From Vespula vulgaris (taxonomy: Eukaryota > Arthropoda > Insecta > Hymenoptera > Vespidae), in contig NC_066588.1 in NCBI RefSeq assembly GCF_905475345.1, positions 1,409,501-1,473,500 on the forward strand: a DNA stretch of 64,000 nucleotides, read 5' to 3'. The position numbers and the translations under genes are program-made. Positions 1 to 12,534 of the stretch are shown one piece after another. Position 1 is the first letter of the stretch; each line of letters begins with the position of its first letter. Below the pieces are notes generated by a model. That model was not told where the DNA came from. It was given only the letters and a program-made list of their open reading frames with translations, and searched no databases.

Positions 1-1500
1 AATTATCCGGATTGCCATAATGTCAGTGATTAAAAGAACCTAATGAGCTACCATTAGAATAGACAGTCGGGTTTCTACTTGTCGGCTTCAGTAGCGATCA
101 CGGTCATAGAGAGACACGCGTGTAAACCAGAACGAAATATCGCTGGATATTCTATTACATAGGTACATACATACATACTTACTTATTTAATCTAACCATG
201 TAGACCGTATAGGTTAGAAATTAGAAGCCATCGCCGTCGCCATTTTCCAATCGTCTAAAGATCAAACGAGTCCTTTCGCAAGAGGATATAAAATTCGATT
301 CGATTGAGAGTTCGGTACAAAAGATCGTTAAATTTTCTATCTTCTCTTTAAATTATTCTTTTTTTATTTTTATTTTTATTTTTATTTCATATCTTTTTTT
401 CTTTATTTCTATTTCTTTTTTTTCTTTCTCTCTTTCTTTCTTTCTTTCCGAGCGAATAGAATCGCAGTCGTAAAAAAGCGAAACGAAAGAATTTATTTCG
501 ACGAGAGAGAGAGAGAGAGAGAAAAAGATAGTCTGGGTGTATGTGTAAGTCGAACGCAACGAAATGGGATCCATGGTGTTCCTCTACCGTGAGCCCGCTG
601 ACGGCCTGACAAATCAAGCTGAAAATTGAATTCTAGGGGTTGTTCCAACCCCTCTCGCGCTTCCTTTCTATCGCTTATCCGCGAAAGAATCGGCCACGAG
701 AGAATACGACGAGACCCTAATACTTTCTCTCTCTCTCTCTCTCTCTCTCTCCCTCCCTCTCTCTTTCTTTAGGATTGTTCTATCGTGGTATTTCTTCCGT
801 CCATTAAATAATAAAAAGAAAAAAATCTAGACCCTTAAATTTCTTTTCTTTTCCTCCCTCTCGTTTCTTTCTTATCGTAAGTTTGCGATACGAACGATGA
901 CGATACGAAAAAGTGCAAGTAAGTTTGTTTCAATTTCTGGTTTAGAAAGAATTTCGTTAGATGAAAATTTTCGAAGGAACTAACGAAATTAAACGAGAGA
1001 AGAATCGTAAGCATTACGAATTTATTATTGCTACTTCGTTAAATATAAATTTGTAATTTTTTTCTTTATTTCTTTTATTTCGTTGTTCTACACTTTCGAT
1101 AAATTGTACACTTTACAAATTTATATAACTTACTTCATTAAATACACTTACCTACGTAAACTTGTAATTTTGTTATTTTCTCATACCCTACTTGTCTTTC
1201 TTTCTTTTTTCTTCCTCATGCTTTCTTCTTTCTTATAATAAATCGACAGATACAATGATGTCGTAAAAAAAAAATACAAATAACATTTCGTTTGGATTCT
1301 ACGTTTGAGACAAAATTTTGTTAAATAAAGTAAACCGAAACGTCCAGAGATAAAACTAACGATATTAACGAATAATAATCGAAGAATTAACAAATTTATA
1401 TTTTCGTTAAATAAGTGTACCTATACCTAACTTAAGAATTTATAACTTTCTTCTTTCTTTCCTTTTTTTTTCTTTAATTTCAAAGATTCTTTTACAAGTT
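1..1500. other. No gene seen: AT-rich DNA with pyrimidine and purine tracts
   Basis: Contains T-rich (358-445), (GA)n (503-522) and (CT)n (724-751) tracts and a CGCCATTTT word at 238-246. Nothing coding is supportable. Confidence 0.7.
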
Positions 1501-1510
1501 TCGTGGAGAA

Positions 1511-1558
1511 GGGGGTGAGTGGGGGGGTTACTGGAGAAGGAGTGGGGGTGGCAGGGGG
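1511..1558 (+). other. G-rich tract with quadruplex potential
   Basis: Four runs of five to seven G (1511-1515, 1521-1527, 1544-1548, 1554-1558), with loops of 5, 16 and 5 nt; the long loop itself contains GG pairs. It stands out in AT-rich DNA and is followed within 60 bp by two TAATTA words. Confidence 0.55.
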
Positions 1559-1854
1559 AGGCAGCAGGCACCTCGGGCATGTAATTAACTTATTCATTCC
1601 GGCGCGTCGGCCCTAATTAAACGTGAACTGTAACACCTCAGCGTGGCCGAGGAACGAGCGAGCGAACGAAAGCGTTCATTGCGGTAAAGGAGATCCGATA
1701 AGCCGAGGAAGCGTGGTTTAATGAATGGAGAGCAGAGCGCGACTTGCCTTTCGTTCGTACCGAACCAAACGAAAATGTATTCGGCATCGTATCGAGATAT
1801 CCGATCGCTGAGTTCGCCGCGTTCCTTCGTTTCGGATTTCTTTCCTTTTACCGA

Positions 1855-1916
1855 TCTTCTTTCTTCTTTCTTCTTTCTTCTTTCTTCTTTCTTCTTTCTT
1901 CTTTCTTCTTCTTCTT
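1855..1916. repeat. Seven-bp period array (TTCTTTC)n passing into (TTC)n
   Basis: About seven units of a heptamer, then CTTCTTCTT. On the minus strand it reads as a repeated EERRKKK peptide in a 120-codon frame (1594-1956), which I take as a by-product. Confidence 0.9.
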
Positions 1917-2119
1917 GTCGACGTATGTAGCTATCTCGAAACACGTTGCAAGCCAATTTATTTATATCGAACTTGTTTTATAAACCTTTTATTTTTGTAT
2001 TTCCTTATTTCTTATACTGAACGTTAAAAAGAAAAAAGAAATAATAATTATAATAGAATTTGAGGAATACATTTTTTGATAAAATGTTTCATTGGAAATA
2101 TTTTCGGTTCTTTTCATCT

Positions 2120-2250
<131 letters not shown>

Positions 2251-3002
2251 AATAGAGACTTAAGAGAAAGAAGATTCATAAAGAACAACGAAGAAGGAGA
2301 TTGGAAGGTATTAAAAAAAGCATGAGAGAGGGTCAATCTATATCCAACTTATACGAAACAAATTTATTTTTTTCCTTTGTTTATTTCTTATCCTTTTTTT
2401 TTCATTCTTCATACTAATAATTAGAAATAACAAGAAAAAAAAAGCAAAGTTGACGATTAAAAACTTTTAACAAATAAACAAATTTTTGGCGAAGATGTAG
2501 AAGTTTAGAAATTCGTAAAAAAAAAAGAATAAAAAAAACAAAAAGAAAATCTTTTTTTTTATTGAACAGAAGAAAGAAATAGAGATTAGAGAAAAAGAGA
2601 GAGAGAGAAAGAAAGAGAGAAAGGAAGATTGGTAAAAGGGCAAAGAAGGGATGTAAGAAAAGAGGGAGGTATATACTTACTAAGAGGGGCTAAGAGAGGG
2701 TCAAACGACTAGAAAGAATGGAGGAAAGAAGAGGGCCATAAGCTTATCGATTTCGCGAGGTTCTTGAGTTGCCGTGTTCGGATACATACATTCTTCTATC
2801 CTTTTCTAACTTCTTCTTTTCCTTTCTCTTATACATATGTATATTGGTATGTGTATGCGTTAGTGTTTGCGTATGTGTTTGTATCTGTATGTATGTATAT
2901 ATGTAGGTACGAGATACACGTGTCAGAGGTTACGTAAACAGAATGATTGATACATTAGCCCCGGTTCTGCCCTCTCGCCTTATCTTTTATTCCATTTTCT
3001 CT

Positions 3003-3034
<32 letters not shown>

Positions 3035-3205
3035 GTTTCTCTCTCTCTTTCTCTAGCTTTTTCTATCTCTCTCTTTCTCTTTTCCAAGTGAATTGATTTC
3101 TTTCGAGAGGGTCGAAGAATGGCGAAGGTTGCCTTAAAGAAAGCTAATGAATCGAGCCTTTCTACCCTCCCACTTTTATGACAATGAAGCTTCAAGAGAG
3201 AAAAC

Positions 3206-3255
<50 letters not shown>
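3206..3255. repeat. (GATA)n microsatellite
   Basis: Twelve perfect GATA units. Confidence 0.97.
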
Positions 3256-3701
3256 GGCGAGCGAGAAATCGTTTTCGTTAATTCGTCCATGACTCGAAAG
3301 TTTTATTATCCGTCGAAGCGATGAATAGTATCAACGAAATTCGCCGGTGCTACGTACGATCGAAATAGAATCTGCTCAAAAATACTCGAGTTTCTTTTTT
3401 TTTCCTTTTTTTGTTTATTTTTATTTTTGTTTTGTTTGGTTTTTCCCTTTTTTTTTTTTTTATTACCGAATAAAGAGAGGTCTCTTCTGTTTGCCAGTTC
3501 GAACCCAAACAATGGTTCGTTATGCGATCGGACCGGATTTGTTGGCGTTTTGAGTGGGATTCATGATGGATTAAATAAAAAAGGGAATAAATAAAAAAGA
3601 TAAAAATTTTTAAAAAAAAGGAAAAAATGCGAAAAAAAAAACAAATAGAACGGTAGCAAACGCTCGACATTTATTACAGTCGTTCTCTATCCTCTCGTTG
3701 C

Positions 3702-3755
<54 letters not shown>

Positions 3756-4192
3756 TGCGTTACCGATCGATACCGGTTCCCATGGCAATGGCCCTCTCAC
3801 GTACTTGTTACCCAGATTCGATTCGAATCGGTTTTGATTTTTATTTTCTTCTTTTTTTTGTTTTTACTAACCTTTTTTTATAAATCATCAACATTTTTAC
3901 AATTATTCTTTTTCTACTCATACAATATCGTGTAAATTAAAATACAGAATATCATCAGTAAATAACAAATATCGATTATTTACTACTGCATAATATTATA
4001 ATAGACGAAATTACGTAGAGAAGTCGTAAACGATGAAACAGAAGACCGAATAATAAGGGTTAATAATAAAAAGAAAGGAGAAATAAAAATAAAAATAAAA
4101 GAAGAAAAAAAAGGAAAGAGAGAAAAGGAAAATAGAAAAAAATCGAACAAAAAAGCAAGTCGATCGCGTGTGAACTATCATCTCTAAACTAT

Positions 4193-4226
<34 letters not shown>
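4193..4226. repeat. Compound (AC)n(AT)n microsatellite
   Basis: Alternating purine-pyrimidine sequence, CA switching to TA without a break. Confidence 0.95.
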
Positions 4227-4379
4227 CGATAGTAAAAGTTCGATATACTTTGGAAAGAACGACCCACCCTTAAAGCATTACACGTCTTTTCCCTCTACGT
4301 GACAGCCGGACGAACGTGAAACGTTTTGTTATTCAAATCGAGCTAAAGCAAAGCATAGACACGTACATGTGTGCATAGT

Positions 4380-4393
4380 AGAGAGAGAAAAAG

Positions 4394-4428
<35 letters not shown>

Positions 4429-4470
4429 GACAAAAAAAGAAAGAGGAAGAGAGACAGATAGAAATACACG
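4380..4470. repeat. GA/GAAA-rich purine tract
   Basis: Imperfect (GA)n with AAAG interruptions. It gives RERERKRERER-type frames on plus and SLSLSF frames on minus, neither taken as coding. Confidence 0.9.
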
Positions 4471-4479
4471 CAAACACGA

Positions 4480-4507
4480 GAACCGATATCTTTCACGATA
4501 TCGGTTC
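4480..4507. repeat. Perfect 11-bp stem hairpin
   Basis: GAACCGATATC, a 6-nt loop (TTTCAC), then GATATCGGTTC. It lies just upstream of a short ATG frame ending at GTGAG|GTAAGT (4544-4585). Confidence 0.8.
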
Positions 4508-4737
4508 GACCCATCTAGTCCAGCAGTGGTTATTTTTGTCGCGATGCGTCCGTATACCGAGCCAAATGGCCTACCGATCTGTGAGGTAAGTAAGCATTAT
4601 GTACCAATGCCTTCGATCGAAAGATCGTATCGAACGGAGAAGGAGGCGGAACGGAGAGGTAAGCCGGAATCGCAAGAATTCGTTTTCTGCGTTCGAGCGG
4701 AACGAGCAAGAATAAAAGACACAACGACGGTGAATTA

Positions 4738-4812
4738 GGAAGGAAGGAAGGAAGAAAGAAAGGAAGAAAAGAAAGGAAGGAAAGAAGAAAGTAAGTAAGT
4801 AAGGAAGGTAAA
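4738..4812. repeat. (GGAA)n / (GTAA)n imperfect tetranucleotide tract
   Basis: GAAGGAAG units drift into AGTAAGTAAGTAAGG. Confidence 0.9.
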
Positions 4813-5847
4813 GAAGAAGAATGTGATCTTCCGATTCGACTGTTACTTAATTCTATTTCGTTAAGTCGTGCACTTAGAAACATTACGATTTTTTTTTTTT
4901 TCCTTTTTATTTCTTTTCGTTTTTTCTCTAAACTTGATATTGATTTCCGATACATCGATCGATATGTCGGTAGGATATTTAAAAAAAATATATTGCGTGT
5001 CATTGCAAAAAGTACAGGTATAATATCACGTATTATTCCAATATTTGAACATTACGACGGGGAAAAGTTGAATAAAATATAAATGAGAGTATTAAGACAG
5101 AAAATGAAAAAAAAAAAAAAAAGAGAGAAGAAGAGAAAAGAAGCAAGAAAATATCGGTCGATCTTTTCGAACGTAAATGTCACTCGTTCAGAATTTCAAT
5201 CCATTCATTCGTCCTTTTCTCTCTTTCAATACGTACGTACATACATACATACATACGTACATACATATATACATTCACATATAGAGACGAACGCGTACGC
5301 ATGCATGCACACTATGGAATACAATTTCCATACGATCTCGATGCAAAAATGATCGAGAAGAGATCACCGACCGCGTTGCGTCAGAAACAGAAGAAGAAAG
5401 GAATCTGGTTCAGTAAAAAGAAATAAAAGAGAAAAAAGAAGAAGAAGAAGAAGAAAAGAAAAAAAAAGAAATAAAGTTCGAAAAGTACGAAAGAAAGAGA
5501 GTGTGAGAGAAAGAGAGTGTGACAGTATCGAAAAGAAAAAGCAAGAGAAAAGAAAGGATGAATAAGAAGAAAAAGAAGAAAAAGAAAGAAAAAAAAACAA
5601 TAGATAGATCGTAAGATAGACAGACTATCAAAGACTGAAAGCCTTGACTCTAGAGACTACACTTTCCGAACGACGTTAGAAGTCGTTAAGGGATCTGGCC
5701 TTAACTAGCAGCCACCAGCAGAGCCGGCTTACTTTCGATTCACGTAGGTACAACAACGGGCGCACGTGCGGGAGATGCAAGCGAGTCCTGTAAACATCAT
5801 CCGAAACAAGGTCGTGGAATGCGAACTGCGTCTCGTGGAATCTTTTC

Positions 5848-5850
5848 TCG

Positions 5851-5887
<37 letters not shown>

Positions 5888-5888
5888 T
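5848..5888. repeat. (CT)n microsatellite
   Basis: About 17 CT units followed by CTTTC units; polypurine on the minus strand. Confidence 0.95.
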
Positions 5889-5998
5889 CTTTCTTTCTTA
5901 CACATTTATATAAGGTATAGATAGATAGAAAGAAAGAGAAAGAGAGAGAGAGAAAGAAAGAGAGATGGTTAGGCTCGCGTCCACCATCGTCGTCGCAT

Positions 5999-6104
5999 CC
6001 CTCTTCTTCGTCCTCTTCGTCCTCTTCGTCCTCTTCATCCTCTTCATCCTCCTCCTCCTCCTTCTCCTCCTCCTCTTCTTCTTCTTCTTCTTCTTCTTCT
6101 TCAT
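5999..6104. repeat. Trinucleotide-period tract (CCTCTTCGT)n to (CTC)n to (CTT)n
   Basis: Period 3 throughout, so all frames stay open: the minus strand reads poly-Glu/Asp, the plus strand poly-Leu/Phe. Confidence 0.93.
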
Positions 6105-6284
6105 CGTCTTCCTGGGATTTTTCTTGTCGGTGAGAGTACACACCGTGTGTCGAGCTGGTCGTAACCAACGACAGTGATGGACGCCCTTGCGGTTTGCTTC
6201 TCTATCACCGACCCGACGATGGCGGCTGCTTTCTCAAGAAGAAAAAGAAGAAGGAAAATAAAAATAAAAGGGGAAAGAGGATAA

Positions 6285-6393
6285 GGTGGAGGTGGTGAAG
6301 GTAAAGAAGGTGGAGGTGGACGTGGAGGTAGACGACGGGTAAAACGAGCAGGAGGAACAGGAGGAGGAGGAGGAGGAGGTGGAGGTGGGTGGG
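6285..6393. repeat. GGA/GGT-rich tract
   Basis: GGAGGTGG units ending in (GGA)n and GGTGGGTGGG; purine-rich on plus. Confidence 0.88.
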
Positions 6394-7578
6394 TGGATCG
6401 AGAGGAACGACGAACCAGATTGTGTGCACGAGGTACATGTCAGACGTACTAACGACTCCTCTTTCTTTCCAATCTTCTTCTTCCTTATTTATCTTCTCTT
6501 TCTCTTATCTTTCTTCTTCTTCCTTTCTTCCTTCTTTCTTTCTTTCTTTCTTCTTCTTCCTCTTCCTCTTCTTCTTCTTCGTTTTCTTCCTCTCTCTCTC
6601 TCTCTCTCTCTCGACAAGAATGATGTTTTATTTAGTACTCAATTTCTCAAAAATCCTTAACATTTTTCAACTGGCCTCCTCCTTCATTCTTCCTTCCTTC
6701 CTTCCTTCCTTATTTCCTTGACATTTTCTCTTCTCTCATTTCTTCCTTTCTTCTTGTACTTTTAAAATACGATAAACGTCCGGATTTTTTTAAATCACTG
6801 ATCTACAAGATCCGTAAATTTGACTCCCTCGAACGTATCGCATCCTTATACTCCTCGTTTAATAATCAAGATAAAATCTTAATCTGAGAATTTTTTTTTG
6901 CCAATTTTTTTGACGATAATTTTGTTAAATCGATCATGTTCCTTCACGTAAAGTATCGTTTCTCTCTCGATCGAGGCAAATCCTGTTACCCAATTCATCC
7001 ATCTTCAATTCTACCCTTCATTCAAGTTGTTTGTTTGTTTTCTAATACGATATAGATTTATACTAGATGGATCGAGTTTGAAAAAATATTCTACTTGTCT
7101 ACTTACGACGATCGCTAATAAATATATCTAAATTAATAATACATTTAACATTATTTGCGACGATAATTGGATCTAATAATTCTTGGACGCTTAGTAGTCG
7201 GAGTGGGGTTATCTGTGAGAGGAGAAGGGTTGATTAAGTGGAAAAAAAAGACAAAATAAAAAAAAAATCTTTGAGGAATATCCCGCTGTGGTTAAGTTAA
7301 AAACACTATAGGACCACCCATGTCACTATGGTCGCAAAAAAATACCGATGGAAATGGCAGCCATGACGATTTGTCAGCCGTGAAAAGTCCTCCACACCTG
7401 CATATATATATATACATACAATAAGCTTATATATGCATGTATAAAAAAAAGAGAGAAAGAAAGAGAGAAAGACACCGTATGGAGTCTACCGAAAAAAAAG
7501 AAGAGAAAAAAGAAAAGAAAAAAGAAAAAAAGAAAAATTCGTCTCCGAGTCACCTACCTCTTTGGCTTTCGCACGTAG

Positions 7579-7659
7579 CCATTCATGGAAGAGAAAGACA
7601 CCCATGTGACGACTATGGCTGGAAGAACGAGCCCAAGGATCATCAACGTGAATTTTAAG
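7579..7659 (+). other. Candidate plus-strand exon with start codon
   Basis: Flanked by an acceptor-like CTTTCGCACGTAG and a strong donor TTTTAAG|GTGAGA. ATG at 7585 opens 25 codons (MEEKDTHVTTMAGRTSPRI, then INVNFK), ending in phase 0. The minus strand of the same stretch is open as a hydrophobic segment (LTLKFTLMILGLVLPAIVV), which is what the antisense of a hydrophilic frame tends to give. Without a second exon this remains a suggestion. Confidence 0.18.
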
Positions 7660-8257
7660 GTGAGACGTTTCGCGCTCCTCGTTAAATCGTTCCTTTCCTT
7701 CCTTGGTATCGTGATGGCAATTCGACGACTAACATTCGCTGGCACGCGTCAAATTTTTCTGACAGATTTTTCTTTTTCCTTTCCTCTTTTTTATTTATTT
7801 ATTTGTTTATTTCTTTTTATTTTATCCTTTTTTTTGTATTTTATTTCTCTCATTTTATCACGTAGCTGTGTATGTGCGTAGAAAATTTATCTAGAAATCT
7901 ATCTATCTTAAAAATCACTTTTATCAGGATCACAAATGTATTTTTTTATTATCAAACATACTTTATTATTTCTTATTAGATTACAATAGAATGTATTATT
8001 ATCCGAAATAATTAATCTTCATACAATTTTCTGATCTATTCACTTTCGTATCTATATTCCCCTAAGGCACGTTTACTCGTACGTATACACACCCACATAT
8101 ATATGTACAATTATTTTAGTATTAAAAATAATGAATATTTATATTCTCCTTTTCAAGAATGTTTCCGAATAAATCGATAGAAAGTTTAAACAAACGATCG
8201 TGTAACTCTTCCGCGTTCTTCCGATTCTAACTGACTTTGTTGTTACAACTCAGCGAA

Positions 8258-8509
8258 TTACATAATCGTTATTGCATCGAAGTTTGCTGCCGGCACCGTT
8301 AACCCGTCGGACAGACCAGCGCAAAACGATTTTATCTTTCGGCCGAACGAACGTGAAAAGAACTTTTTATCCCTTAAGAATTCCGGGACGTCGTCGTAAC
8401 GCGAGGCATCTCGTGTCGCTTTGCTCTTAACGACACGAAATTGGTATCGTTCGCGTTCCACGTCCGTATACACATTGCGTTTAACGAAATTAAAGTTTAC
8501 CTTTGGCAT
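8258..8509 (-). CDS. Hypothetical 83-residue protein
   Basis: An uninterrupted ATG frame with no low-complexity sequence, starting MPKVNFNFVKRNVYTDVERER, with a central charged stretch (KSKATRDASRYDDVPEFLRDK) and ending VPAANFDAITIM then TAA. It is basic, without a signal peptide or membrane segment. It stands alone, with no recognisable partner exon and no poly(A) signal tied to it. The local base composition (more GC than the flanking AT-rich DNA) fits coding sequence, but chance cannot be excluded for this length. I do not recognise a family. Confidence 0.28.
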   Translation of the reverse strand: MPKVNFNFVKRNVYTDVERERYQFRVVKSKATRDASRYDDVPEFLRDKKFFSRSFGRKIKSFCAGLSDGLTVPAANFDAITIM

Positions 8510-8527
8510 TCGAGAATCGATAGTTCG

Positions 8528-8740
8528 AGGAAATTGGAGAACACTTGATTTTTATTATTAATTATTGTTATTTAAAAATATTTGAAAATAATGACAATAA
8601 TTATTATTATTAATATTCGTGGAGGAGTCGAGGAACACTATTATTAATTATCGTTATTTAAAAATCTTTGAAAAAAATTATTAACAATAATTATAAAGAA
8701 ATATCACTATTTATATATAATAATAATAACTATCATAAAC
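8528..8740. repeat. Degenerate local duplication, about 86-100 bp period
   Basis: GAGGAA...ACAC, ATTATTAATTATTGTTATTT and AAAAATATTTGAAAA at 8528-8590 recur as GAGGAACAC, ATTATTAATTATCGTTATTT and AAAAATCTTTGAAAA at 8629-8675. Both are followed by ACAATAATTAT and a CATTCGT-type block (ATATTCGTGGAG / ACATTCGTCGAG). Confidence 0.75.
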
Positions 8741-9382
8741 ATTCGTCGAGTTAAGAATAAAATTTTTCCTTGCAAATTGTTTCATATAGGCAATGACAAG
8801 AACTCAAGTACAAAAGAAAAATAATTTTGTTATTATCGACTTTCGAAAGTGACAGTTTTCACCTGCTTCTTACCAAATTCGATGTATTTAAAAACTTACA
8901 TAGTCTTCCATCTCCTTATTGATCATATATATGAAAAAAAAAAGAAAAAAGAAAAAAACCTTCGTTATAACTTTCCACGACGTCCAAGTGAGCTCTCAAA
9001 ATGACGGAGAAAGCAGATACGAAGAGAAGAAGTTACGTGTGTGTTTATTAGCCATTCAACTGGTATATGTATGTACGTACATACATAAATCAAGATTGAA
9101 ACTGTAACGTTGCAAGCTCTCCTTGCTATTGAATCCACTTAACGAATATCCACATGAACTTCCGGTAAACATCGTCGATAAATATATATATGTGTATAAA
9201 TATATATATATACATATATGTATATATATATATGTCTGCATGTGTGTGTAGGTATCATGTGAATTCAATGAGTATCCGCTTCTTGAATATTTATAGCAAG
9301 CGATCGCGGAGCGTCTTATGTACGAGATGTCGAGACATGTCCTACACGTTGGAGTTGTCATCTCGATATTCCCAAGATAAAT

Positions 9383-9401
9383 GATGGATCGTCGATCCAT
9401 C
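9383..9401. repeat. Perfect 8-bp stem hairpin, 3-nt loop
   Basis: GATGGATC-GTC-GATCCATC. Confidence 0.7.
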
Positions 9402-9739
9402 TTCGCTAGTTTTATCTTTTCCGTGGACTAGAAACGTCCATTAATCTGATCTCGATCAAAAGATAAAAGTTAAAAACGGGAAGAAGAAATTTGCACGAAA
9501 AGAAAAAAGAATATATATATATACATACATATATATTGTGATAATGATCTCGTAGAGATGACAAGAAAAGAAAAGAAGAAAGAAAAAAGATTAAAAGAAA
9601 ATTAAAAAAACAAAAAAAAAAGAATCAAAGAAAGAAAGAAAGAAAAGATTGAAAGAAACAGATTATAACAAAAAAAAGAAAAGAAAAGAAAAAAAACGAG
9701 AATAAGAAAATAATCATCGAATAAGAAGATCATCGCAAT

Positions 9740-11560
9740 ATCCTTACTTAGGACTACCTGCGTTGTGCTACTGGCGTGGCAGCCGGAGGAGACTCGAGCT
9801 AATTAATACGCTCGTACATTAACGTCCGAATGAGTAATTATCGCGAGGTGAAGCCAACTCAGACAACGCGTACCGATCTTGTCTTAGATCGGATGGATAC
9901 CGTACCAAGCTTGCGTCTTTATTAATAACCCGCGACGACGTTGACCGATTCGAAAACCTCCGTGTAATTACCATACGTATTCTAGACGTCTCGATGGATG
10001 AAACGCCCGTCTGCGTTCACGAACCATCTCAGATTTGTAGTCAACATCTAAGAAACGAGTTGTATTACTCGATGAAATCGAAAAGTAATAACATTTTGCG
10101 ACGATCGTTTGATACGATATTTCGTAAAGCAAATCATTTTAATGTTACAACGTGATCGATAATTATATCATTCCTATATATTTTTGACAAATTTTTAAGG
10201 AATCTTTTTTTTTCTGTATTTAAATACTGAATTTGAAAATTATTTCGTACGATATAGAGATCTTTGATGTTACGATATCATTGTGATATCAACGTCATCA
10301 TTGTGATTTCGGATCTAATGATCGATCTTCTGCTATTATCCGTTTTAGCTAATTGTAAAAAAATTTTATCAAATACAAAAGGAAGGTATTGGATTATTTT
10401 ATATGATATAGATTATATTTATATGACATGATAATATCCTTGAAATTACGATATTATTGAATATGATCGAGAATGGAATGCGACGATTTAACGATCGACC
10501 TTTTACTAGATAAATGTTTTTTAGAAAAAGAAAAAGAAATTAGACAATTTTGCGGCGATCAAAATTTGCTTTTGATTTTTCGATATTATTGAATATAATG
10601 GAATATTCGAGCGCTCGAGAATATTGTCTGAAAAGATACGAACGTGTACGTGGTTAGGTACAATTAAGTTTACAGTACGTGCTAAACGCCTGTAGAACTA
10701 TCACTCGCGGGCACCAAGTTCGAGCTTACAACGTGAGAACGAACGTGCCGTTGCGTGTGTCTACATATTACTACACGCGTCCGTTAATACTCATATCCGT
10801 TAAAGGGAACGAGTACGCGTATAATACGAACATTACCGCGGTCTAACCTCTTCTAATCATCGATTAGAGACGCTCTCTCGAAAGGATTAACAGCGTTTAC
10901 TATTCGCGTGGGCAAAGATGATCATTTTCATTGTTCTAGATTAACTACTTCGTTCTGTAATTTTCTAAGGCACGCTATCTTTTAACCCAACCAATCGTGT
11001 GCGCTTGTATATATATTTTTTTTCTTTTTTCATAAATCAAAACGAATTAATCATTATAATATCTATATCCTGACACCCTCCCTCTTCAACCCCAATTTAT
11101 TGCGTATCTTATTTTAGATTAATAATATGCGATATCGAGATATCTTATCGTTTACGTAACATTTTAGAAACAACAGCTGATTAGAACATGATAAATGGGA
11201 GGAAAAGGGGCTAAGTTAAATGGAAAAAACGGGGTAAGGGACGAAAAGTCTCGAAAAGATTACCGAACGATCGAGTATTCCAAATTCAAAGCCACGAGAG
11301 CGTGACGAGATTGTATACCGGTAATAATTATTCGGCTCGATGGGAGAGGGTAGATATGTAAGGTAGGTTACGATTTCGGATGAGCTGAGCAAATACTGCG
11401 TGGGAGATAACAGGCGCGTCGAGCTACTCGCCTAAATTAACCCTCTATTAATCCGACAAGTGGGGGTGTAGGGAGCCATCGTAAATTATCACTCGCAGTC
11501 GACGAGTAACCCTTGTCGCCGATACTCGACATAGCTACGATATATATATATATATATAAT
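9740..11560. other. Longest repeat-poor stretch of the desert, non-coding
   Basis: About 1.8 kb of complex sequence with almost no microsatellite. It has GC-richer parts at 9750-10040, 10620-10930 and 11230-11530, and TAATTA-type words (9801, 9836). No open frame worth reporting on either strand. A distal regulatory role is a guess. Confidence 0.5.
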
Positions 11561-11790
11561 ACTCATTTATGTATAGGTACATTTTATATACATCGGCGTT
11601 GGTAACCCCCATCAACTTGCACTTTTACGTTTATCCGATCGAATCCGAAGTTGTTTAAGAAACCCCACATGATTTTGTTCACCTTAATAAGATTTCATGA
11701 CTTCGTGTTTTATTAAATAAGTTCCATTAGAATCCCTGCAAGTCCAAATCGAAGTTGTCAATAAGAGAAGAAGAAAAATGTCATTTAGAA

Positions 11791-11825
11791 GTTTCGTTTC
11801 GTTTCGTTTCGTTTCGTTTCGTTTC
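11791..11825. repeat. (TTTCG)7 pentanucleotide microsatellite
   Basis: Seven GTTTC units, each with one CpG, near the (AAT)n tract at 11939-11969. Confidence 0.96.
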
Positions 11826-11938
11826 TATCGATGAGATCGCGATGACGGATAATAATGATCGTATCTTAACGAATAATAGATGGTTTAATAGCAGGAAGTA
11901 CATAGTTACTTTCGAAGTAGATTCATTTATCAATAATT

Positions 11939-11969
11939 TTTATAATAATAATAATAATAATAATAATAA
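11939..11969. repeat. (AAT)n microsatellite
   Basis: About ten units; poly-Asn in one frame. Confidence 0.95.
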
Positions 11970-12491
11970 TCATCGGTACTATCTATGATCGAACGGAACG
12001 ATCTATCCGGTTCGTTATTATTCGAAATATACATCCGAGGTGAGTCGAAGATTTTCATATAAAATAATTCGTAGCGAGCCGAGGAATGGTTTAACTTTGG
12101 TAAGACGATCGAAATTCATGGACAAAGAGACGCTGATGTTACCTGATGAAGGAGCACCCACCGAGAACCCAACAATAACAAATACGAGAGCGAAGAATTA
12201 GAAGAGAGAAAGAGATAGAAAGAAAGAGTTAAGAGAAAGAAGTAAAGAAAAGGAAAGATATATGCACATATATATATATATATATATATATGTATACATA
12301 CATACATACGTACACATATGTACATATATACATACATACATACATAGGTAGAGTGGCTATCTAATTACAGACATACAAATGAGCACGGCGGGTCGTCGTC
12401 GGCCCGACTCGCGCGAGCTGGTAGCGCGAGCAGAACGCATAGCTTCAGAAGTGGTTCTTAAAGAAAAAGAGAGAAAGAGATAGAAAGAGAA

Positions 12492-12534
<43 letters not shown>

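Larger units (their letters stand above)
2260..7570. other. No gene supported between the listed repeats
   Basis: A/T- and GA-rich sequence with small complex islands at 2740-2960, 4260-4330, 4510-4640 and 5640-5800. The 4510-4590 island has a 14-codon ATG frame ending at a strong donor, too short to call. 6780-7200 is plain AT-rich DNA. Confidence 0.6.

Noticed and set aside
4503..4512. GGTTCGACCC, a tRNA B-box-like word
   Set aside because: No A-box at proper distance, and the flanks fold into the 4480-4507 hairpin rather than a cloverleaf.
10966..10975. TAAGGCACGC, identical to the 5' end of miR-124
   Set aside because: The match stops after 10 nt and no complementary arm is present within 100 bp, so no precursor hairpin.
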